Source: Dryas octopetala
Taxonomy: Eukaryota; Streptophyta; Magnoliopsida; Rosales; Rosaceae
Reading direction: 5' to 3'
Assembly: GCA_963921425.1 (NCBI GenBank)
Contig: OY992834.1
Coordinates: forward strand, 13,456,164-13,520,163
Length of the DNA: 64,000 bases
The number at the start of each line of letters is the position of its first letter. Positions within the stretch are counted from its first letter, which is position 1. Shown here piece by piece: positions 57,201 through 64,000 of the stretch. The position numbers and the translations under genes are program-made. The notes under the pieces were generated by a model. That model was not told where the DNA came from. It ran no database searches and was given only the letters and a program-made list of their open reading frames with translations.

Positions 57201-59504
57201 CAAAACATTCATCAAGCAAGTCCACAGCTTAATTTCATCACCAACCCATCTGGTAATAACTACAACAACAACTATGGCACAATTGGACCAATTGATCAGT
57301 ACAATAATCCCATTAATTATGCTTCAACATGGAATGGGAATATGGGATCTATGATCAATGGTACTTCTAATAATGTGATGCCCTCCTACCCCAACAACAA
57401 CAACTATGGTGGAATCCAAATGATCAATCAGAATCCGAATCCAATTGTGTCCAATGCAGGCTGGGACTCAGCAACTGGGGTCAACAACCAATTTGGTGGT
57501 TTGATGATGAACGGTATTCAAAATGATCCCAACCAGCTGAGTGTTTCAAATGCAATTTCCCGCTATGAATTTTCTGGAAATGAGTCTTCATCTGTTGGAT
57601 TTAATGGTAATGCAACAAGCAACTGCCAGTTCTCACCAATATTTGCTGATCATGAAGCCTATAATCCACAAGTCAATGATAATAATTCATCAGCATTTGG
57701 TGATCATCGTCCACTGCAACAGCAGAAGCTGCAATATAATTCTTCATCTGTTGGATTTAATGGCAGTACAACAAACAGCAGCCAATATTTCTCACCAATA
57801 TTTGCTGATGAAGCCATTAATCCACAAAACAACAACAAGAATTCAGCATTTGCTGATCCTGATCCACTACAACATCAGCAGCAATATGATCCTTCAGTGA
57901 ATGCTTCCCACAACAGCTGCAATGTGATAGTGGAGAGTGGTTCTAGCTCTAATGATTTATCATCATTTCTGAACCGAACTGAGGATAACGGCCATATTAA
58001 TCTGAGTGATACGTTTCTGAAGGACCTTATTTTGGAATCTCATGATCAGGTATATATGCTTATAAGTTTCATAGCACTAAAAAATAAATCTGTGAATATA
58101 TATGTGCTTTTATTTTTTATTTGATGTATATTACACATTAAGTAATTTTTCAATTATTAATTGGTTCACAATTATTTTTCTGTAGGAAAAAGGAAATCAA
58201 GTCATGAATTCTGATGCTAATGCAAGTGGGCTCCAAGAGAATGCTCCCTTGAACAAAGAAATATCCCTTGGCCAGGTATATATGCAAGCATCACCTCAAA
58301 TTTATATATTGATTAATGTTTTTTTTTTTTACAAATGAATTGGGTGGAGGAAAGTCTATATTTTCTTTAAAATGATTTGAAAACTCTAGGCTCACTTTAA
58401 TAAACCGCTCAATGTACGTGATATCGTAGGAAGAATGCAATGGAGATTTCATGGACGACTTCGAGCTTGATGGAGCGATGAATTTCATGGATATGCCATT
58501 AATAGAAAACCTCTCTCTTGATGACGTATGTTCATTATGCCAGCTTATTTAATTCTCAACTTTATTTACTTTGTGTTTTTTCTTTTATAGGGTAATATAC
58601 ATAATGTGCATATATGTGTTGTGAACTAGTTCTGTATTAGTTAGGTTAAGTAATATGGCCTAGTATATACTTACTAGCTAGGTTTCTCCGTCTAATAATT
58701 TTAAGTCGGAGGTCTGGGATTTAATATAGTATCAGAACCACTACGTATTAGTCATTTATAAACCAGACGTACGCATCCTATTTTAATGAATGAACCATCT
58801 ATATATTCATATGTATGACATGTTGAGAGTAATGTGGAGTAATGTCTCACATCGGAAAACTAGAGTTTGGCATATGTGTTTATAAGTTTTGAGCCTCTCC
58901 ACCCATTGCTAATTGGTTTTGAGTTGGATGCTCTAATTCTATCATGGTATCAGAGCTTGGTTATCCGCATGTAAGGCTCAATGGCCACACATGCTCCCAC
59001 ATCACCCAATACAATTTGTTCATGTGTAAGGCTCAAAATATCGCCACACGTGCGGGGGCGTGTTGAGAGTAATGTGGAGTAATATCTCACATCAGAAAAC
59101 TAGAGTTTAGCATATGTGCTTATAAGTCTTGGGCCTCTCTACCCATTACCAATTAGTTTTGGGTTGGATGCTCTAATTCTATCATGACCATCTAATTAAA
59201 GGATAGGATCACCACACGAGGGGAACAATTCAGTACTAGTCCCACACTGATTGATCCACATCATAGCTTGTGAGGTCAATTTCCCTTGATTAATGTTTGA
59301 TAAAGGGACTTAAAGAGTCGTCTTCCTCAAACCCCCAAAAGACAAATTTATGACTTGCCACTAGATTAAAGTGCCTAATATAGTTATAATGACCTTAATA
59401 CAAGATATTGAAAGTAGTGAAAAGTTCACTTACAATTACTTAACATTGGGTTTGTTTTTTGCTGACAGGATTGGGAAAATATAATGAACTCATTGTGGAA
59501 CTGA
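53409..59504 (+). CDS. Type-B two-component response regulator (GARP transcription factor)
   Basis: Exons: 53409-53559, 54881-55033, 55898-56314, 56492-56568, 56742-58049, 58186-58275, 58430-58525, 59469-59504; all GT/AG and phases agree, giving about 775 aa. Residues 25-135 are a receiver domain: RILVIDND, phospho-acceptor D77 in [13 protein letters not shown]104 in MVSEED, K126 in YIVKPV. A nuclear-localisation-like KKKRKR and a GARP/Myb-like DNA-binding domain follow at about 215-275 ([49 protein letters not shown]). The C-terminus is Asn/Gln-rich, as in type-B activators. Established: such proteins accept phosphate from His-phosphotransfer proteins and switch on cytokinin genes in the nucleus. 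Odd: N32 replaces the second Asp of the acidic cluster, and the C-terminus has a 52-codon tandem duplication (57585-57896). Which Arabidopsis ARR it matches cannot be said. Confidence 0.93.
54191..54231 (+). repeat. CT microsatellite in intron 1 of the response regulator
   Basis: About 20 CT units, followed by a diverged copy of its surroundings (TCACTCA.TCAAT..A.TCAGAAGCCA at about 54140 and 54277) that contains another CT-rich run. Confidence 0.85.
57585..57896 (+). repeat. In-frame 156-bp tandem duplication in the response-regulator C-terminus
   Basis: Copies start at 57585 and 57741 with TCTTCATCTGTTGGATTTAA. Each encodes SSSVGFNG...FSPIFAD...NPQ...SAF.D..PLQ. The period is 52 codons, so the frame is kept. 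The copies have diverged by substitutions and small in-frame indels. Confidence 0.85.
58821..59184 (+). mobile_element. TRIM retrotransposon in intron 7 of the response regulator
   Basis: Two 124-base LTRs (58821-58944, 59061-59184) begin TGTTGAGAGTAATG and end CTAATTCTATCA. A perfect initiator-Met primer site TGGTATCAGAGC (58945-58956) follows the first. A G-rich tract (GTGCGGGGGCG, 59050-59060) precedes the second. Flanks TGACA and TGACC are a 5-base duplication with one mismatch. Only 116 bases lie between the LTRs, so it encodes nothing. These features define a terminal-repeat retrotransposon in miniature. It shares the orientation of the host gene. Confidence 0.92.
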
Positions 59505-60815
59505 TCACCCGCTGAGAGAGTGATAATTAATCCTGCATAAAATCATGTGAAAAGTTCTAAAGCTTGATGGATGGAGAATCTGAAGTCGTAGTATGAATAA
59601 GAATGGAGTTTGCAACTTAATTAAGCTCTCCATGTTAGCTGTAAGCTTGACTAGTCAGCAGCCAATCTAATCAGCTTCTAGAAGTTAGTCTGTTACAGTT
59701 TTTGATTAGCCGGCAAGGTTGGTTACAAATGTGTTAGAAATTAGTTTTCTGTAACAAAGCTATATAAGCTCTCATACTGTAACATTTGGGTGTGTGTGAA
59801 ATCAAAGAGAATTCTCCAGTTTATCTTTTTATTTTCTTGCACATTTTCTTAGCTTCCAATCATGAATTTTACTTACTCAATCACTTCATTCATCCTATAT
59901 ATTAATTTCTAGTGTGAACTGTTGTTGAATGTTTCTTAATTTTCTAACAGATCGACAACTAACCTAGAGTTAATACATGCAAGCTTATAGTACTACTTGG
60001 GAAAATAAATTTGGCAGACACTTATAGCCATATCTTGTTTTTATTTTTTTCTTTTAAGCTTTGAACATAGTTTTTAGTTCTTTATTGCATGTTGAAGATC
60101 TAAGCTAGCCTAATTTATATCTCAATGAGGTGGGAGATCGAGGAACACATGGAGATCATACATTCATATTTGAAGCTATAATTAATGAGTGATCGATGTT
60201 GGGTTGTAAAGGTACGTATTGAGCCAAGAAATAATGTTCTAAATGTAAAACTTAGACCTAAGTGCATGCATGCGATCAATGAGTATTTTTTTTAAAGAGA
60301 TGTGGGCATGTTTGGCCATATCTACACTATTCATATGTGGGCATGTTTGGCCATATCTCTCACTATTCATATGTCTTTGCTAGCTTTGACAGAAATAGCT
60401 ACAGTTTTTGGGTTAAAGAAGCACACTTCAGTATCTTCTAGATAATTCACTTGGGTGCTTCCTCAAACAGCAAAAGTACTTCTTACAAAAGCCCGTACTA
60501 CTCCCAAACAGTTGGTGACATGAATAATGAGAGCAAGAGATGGAATTGTAAGTTGAATATTCCCAAGAGCATGCTCTTTGCGGATCCCCAATAGATGGAA
60601 TTGTATGATGAATATTGACCACATGAACTAAATCTTCGTATTCATCCCCTTACAGATTTGTAGGTGTTTGACGTCCCCTTGAATCTTAGTTTGATCCTTG
60701 ACGTTGAAGGCAAGATATTTACAGAAATGTCTCAAACATAACTAATTTTCCAATGATTAATGCATTTGATGATTTTATTTACTTCATTTTATGATCAATA
60801 TACTACTACTTGGAA
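59505..60815. other. 3' flank of the response-regulator gene
   Basis: Likely 3' UTR at first, then AT-rich intergenic DNA. A 40-odd-base direct repeat (TGTGGGCATGTTTGGCCATA) occurs at 60301 and 60338. No gene seen. Confidence 0.4.
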
Positions 60816-60818
60816 AAA

Positions 60819-60821
<3 letters not shown>

Positions 60822-60854
<33 letters not shown>
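60822..60854. repeat. AT microsatellite
   Basis: About 16 AT units, immediately beside the MITE at 60860. Confidence 0.9.
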
Positions 60855-60857
<3 letters not shown>

Positions 60858-60859
60858 AG

Positions 60860-61052
60860 TGCATGCGAAAAATTATTTTGTTTAACCGATACACCGTAAA
60901 GTGATGTAACCAATCAACAATGTCATAATATGGGTGAATGTTATTAATATTATACTTTACTAATATAAATATACCGTCCAATAATACTCTTACACGTTGG
61001 ATTGATTACACCACGTATCGGTGTATCAGTTATATACAATAATTTTTCCATG
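60860..61052. mobile_element. MITE with long terminal inverted repeats
   Basis: Both ends read inward contain GCATG, AAAAATTATT, GATACACCG and GTGATGTAA.CAATC or GTGGTGTAATCAATC, an inverted repeat of about 55 bases around an 80-base AT-rich centre. Related to the remnant at 5318-5412. It inserted in or beside an AT microsatellite, so its target duplication cannot be read. Confidence 0.6.
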
Positions 61053-61340
61053 CTAGGATGTCTCAAAAAATTGTGCCTAAATATATGTCATGGATTTTCC
61101 TTGTCGATCAATTAAAGTAGTTAAATTTGTTAAATAAATCTCATAATTATTTGCCGCATAAGTTTTTTTAAAGACTTGTCTGTTCTTTTTTAAAATCCTA
61201 CAAAATTAAAATTAAATTACAAAAGAATAAGATTAAAAAAAATTCATCCCAAAATTAGAAAAACCTAAAAGTAACTATATATCTTTGGAAAAAAAAAAAA
61301 AACCAAACGACTTCATCACAGAAAAAAAGGGTTTAACTTT

Positions 61341-61465
61341 TTCATCACTAAATGTTCATATAAAGTTGAGCCCCAAGATTCTTCTAATTAATGATTTCAT
61401 CACTGCAGGTTCATGTAAAATTGAGCCCCAAAATTCTTCTAACGACCGATTCATCACTACAAGTT
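61341..61465. repeat. Tandem repeat, about 55-bp unit, 2.3 copies
   Basis: Units start TTCATCACT at 61341, 61396 and 61450 and contain TTGAGCCCCAA(G/A)ATTCTTCTAA. No coding meaning seen. Confidence 0.75.
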
Positions 61466-61770
61466 CGTCCAAAAAACAAACAACTATCTCTTAAAGAAAT
61501 TGAGCCCTAATTTAGAACCCTACGTCCTTTGTAATCACAAGTTTTATGTTTTCCTAATTGAAAACGACTCAAACAATTTTCAAGATAACATTATTAAGTT
61601 TTCTTAATATCAAAGCTTCTTGTTCTTTTTGTTCTGTATAAAATATTAAACAATAGTTTTGGTACTAATTAACTGAGCTCTGTGTCTTTCTTTTCTATTC
61701 TTTTTTTAATTAATTTTACTTGTTTGTGTAGAGAAGTACGTTGCGTGAGTTGGCTTGGAGTGGTGTACCA

Positions 61771-62225
61771 TAGAGGTGGGCATCAAGCCGTCCGACCTGC
61801 AGCTCCGACTGCACTGTCGATCATTTGACCTCAAGCTGACCCACCCCGATAGAGGCAGCTTGGGTGGCGGGTCCGTTCTCTACCGCCCGCCAAAGCCGAG
61901 CCGCGAGAGAGAAAGAGAGTTGCAGATGAAATAGAGTGACATGCGAAAGAGAAAGTTACAAATGCCAGTCAATCTTCCTCCCCGACGCCCCATCTACCCG
62001 CAACACCCTTCATGGCGCCAGTTAATCTTCCTCCCCGCATCTTCTCTCTTCTCTCCTTTCTTCTTTCCTCTCCTCACTCTTCTCCTTATTCTCGGCCAAG
62101 CCGTTTCCGACTCCTCTGACCTGTCTATGACAAAGACCCGAGCTGACTCCCACCCGACCCGTGACCCGTATAGTTGGAAGTAGTTTGGGCTCCAAGCTGA
62201 GCAGCCCACTCGATGCCCAGGCCTA
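61771..62225. mobile_element. Non-autonomous hAT-like transposon
   Basis: A perfect 8-base duplication GTGTACCA flanks it (61763-61770, 62226-62233). The left end is TAGAGGTGGGCATCAAG and the right end read inward TAGGCCTGGGCATCGAG. Both features fit the hAT superfamily (nDart/Tag-like ends). The interior is GC-rich and includes a stretch (61975-62160) reading as a short leader plus hydrophobic run (LIFLPASSLFSPFFFPLLTL), perhaps captured gene sequence; there is no transposase. Confidence 0.85.
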
Positions 62226-62576
62226 GTGTACCACTAGATAGGCAATCATTGGGCTTGGAGGCTTCTTTTGGTAATTAAGCTTGATGCCTTGATACTTGTA
62301 ATTAAAAAGCATGATTAAAATATTTGAATTTATAGTAAATTGTTGATCAAATATTTAACCAAATTAATATACTTAGATTTTCTGGATGTTGAATTCTTTA
62401 TTGCCCACTAGGCTACTAGAGGAAGGAGAAATTTTCAATAGGATCAATATTATACATGAACGGTATCAACTTTGATTGGCTTGCAAATAAGCTTGTGAAC
62501 TCATTCTCTTCAAAGAGACTGAAAAGAAGTGTTATTGACGTAGAAGGTATGTGCAAGGTCCTACTTATGGTCCACT

Positions 62577-63432
62577 TGACGATATCGAAGGTGGATTGCA
62601 ACCAAGAAACGAAAAATTTTGGTTTTCAAAATCATTATTATACTAATGGTAATCGAGAAAGCAATAATAAGCATAAGAATTCTTAGTCCAAAAGTTGTAC
62701 GCTGTAACAATTTTTATTGCAATATCATAATAGTCATCGCTAATATCATAACAATCATATAGTTTGTGTTTTTCCGCTAAATTCTTTATCGCATCACTTA
62801 TTCTAAGAAATGTCATATATAATCTCTCTTAGTGAATATCTCCAAGGATATGATAGTTCCAAAAAAATGTTCAACAGGCAACATTGCAAATTTTTGCACT
62901 TTCTTAACATACTTATTTTCTCCCTTAATACATTTAGACAACAAATTATCAATTGAAACCTCATAAATGTAGGTGAAAAACCCATTTTGGTTTAACTCTG
63001 AGAAAGAATTATGCTTCAAAAGTTGTTCAAGCGTCTCCAACACTTGGATCTTTTAAGATAACAGTTCACGTAACATTCTCGACCTGCTAGCTAAAACAAA
63101 TTTATGAACATAAAGTTAAACCAATTCATTATCCTTTGGAAAATGTTTTTTCATTCCCACTCTTAGCCAAATAGCATTAAGGAGTAATGCATGATAGATG
63201 ATCGTCACATATTTTACTTAAAAACTCATTCACACTCGTAAGTAATACAAACAGAACTCACCATAAAATTGTTTTGCAAGATACATGTGAACTAAAAGCT
63301 AAAGTTCTTCAACATAAGACGGTATCGAAGGTGGATTGCAACCCTGAAACGAAATATTTTGGTTTTCAAAATCATTATTCTATTAATGGCGATCAAGAAA
63401 CCAATAATAAGCTCAAGAACATAACTCACATA
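62577..63432. repeat. Pair of direct repeats, about 110 bp, 740 bp apart
   Basis: 62577-62690 and 63318-63432 share ATCGAAGGTGGATTGCAACC, TTTTGGTTTTCAAAATCATT and CAATAATAAGC with about ten differences. The DNA between has a minus-strand frame (63043-62813, FFTYIYEVSIDNLLSKCIKG) that looks like decayed protein-coding DNA but is unrecognised. No TG/CA ends, so LTRs are not claimed. Confidence 0.55.
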
Positions 63433-64000
63433 TTCCACACTCTTAAGTAATAGAAACATAACTCACCATAATCGTCAGAAATTTAATCCTCATTTTCAGA
63501 ATAAAGATTATCTAAATAGTCAATCACGAACAAATTTATCTTTATGTTTACACCCTGTTGTGGTTTTGCCCCTTTGCTTGTCGGGCCCGGTCATAATGAT
63601 TGTCTGCTTTTGTCTAAGTCTTTGCTTTGGCCTATGCTTCATAAGCAAAAGGTTTGTCAAATATAATCGATACAGTTGTTGCCTCTACTTCTTTATACTC
63701 ACCGGACTCTGGCGAATAGACTTCTGCCATGTGTGGGCTCACTGTACTTCGACAGTGTGCGTCATTGGCAGGACTCTTCCTACTCGCCTCCCTATCTCGA
63801 TTTTGCAACCATAATAAAGAATGCGGTCGTCTTTTCCTTGTGCAAAAATTAAATGAGTTCTTGCATTTTGCATGGTCGACTCTGTTGACATTTCATTGCT
63901 TTCAATTCTTAAATCATATAGCTTGAAAATATATACTTTTTGGTTAGTGGGTATGGAGTAATGGACAATCTTTTTCTTTTCCTTTGCTAAGCAAGAGCCC
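63433..64000. other. Right-hand edge, nothing recognised
   Basis: Short overlapping frames (63560-63926) lack any domain I know. Confidence 0.4.

Noticed and set aside
62577..63432. LTR pair of a small retrotransposon
   Set aside because: The repeats lack TG/CA ends, primer site, polypurine tract and flanking duplication.

Overview
This is nuclear DNA from a flowering plant, probably a woody eudicot. The evidence is AT-rich intergenic space, GT/AG-spliced genes, many GA/CT and AT microsatellites, and a dense load of plant transposon families. The species cannot be named from the sequence. A 200-N assembly gap lies at 30489-30688.

Genes. (1) 322-604 (-): first exon of an ent-kaurenoic acid oxidase (KAO, CYP88A), cut off by the left edge. 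(2) 28639-28913 (-): last coding exon of a gene I do not recognise. (3) 31279-37544 (+): seven exons of a circularly permuted mitochondrial DAR GTPase (SIN2 type); its 5' exon(s) are missing, probably in the gap. (4) 40239-43148 (+): an intron-containing CPL4/FCP1-like RNA polymerase II CTD phosphatase with a 4-bp insertion in the catalytic motif, a 2-bp deletion and a nonsense codon in the BRCT part, hence a pseudogene. (5) 53409-59504 (+): a complete eight-exon type-B response regulator (cytokinin-type transcription factor, about 775 aa) with an Asn where the receiver acidic cluster normally has Asp.

Mobile DNA fills most of the rest. Elements with visible ends and target duplications are: an Emigrant/pogo-like MITE (5977-6684, TA); a hAT-like element (8291-8881); an almost perfect foldback Mutator-like element (14032-14643); a Pack-MULE carrying a piece of a MYC2-type bHLH gene (14933-16320); a non-autonomous LTR retrotransposon (22204-28243); a tRNA-derived SINE (31640-31881); a TRIM inside a response-regulator intron (58821-59184); and a second hAT-like element (61771-62225). 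Less complete items are a truncated Ty1/copia copy inside a SIN2 intron (32440-34604, -), a decayed PIF/Harbinger transposase (44869-46018), several inverted-repeat MITEs, and a chloroplast ndhF fragment (20524-20762).

The most unusual signal is a set of arrays of short palindromic words. The 6-kb LTR element has no gag-pol but carries dozens of tiny hairpins with a constant CTTCAGG loop and stems that differ from copy to copy yet stay complementary. Other loci carry arrays built on other palindromes: GAGCGCTC with AGATGCATCT (4690-5075, 12936-13205, 19385-19510), GGATCGATCC (16916-17125), a TTCGGCAGG/CCTGCCGAA type (38445-38760) and GGCTCGAGCC (47873-48005). At least two of these lie upstream of TATA-like sequences in LTR-like DNA. 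The genes themselves have unrelated functions (gibberellin synthesis, organelle ribosome assembly, transcription, cytokinin signalling) and do not form a cluster.
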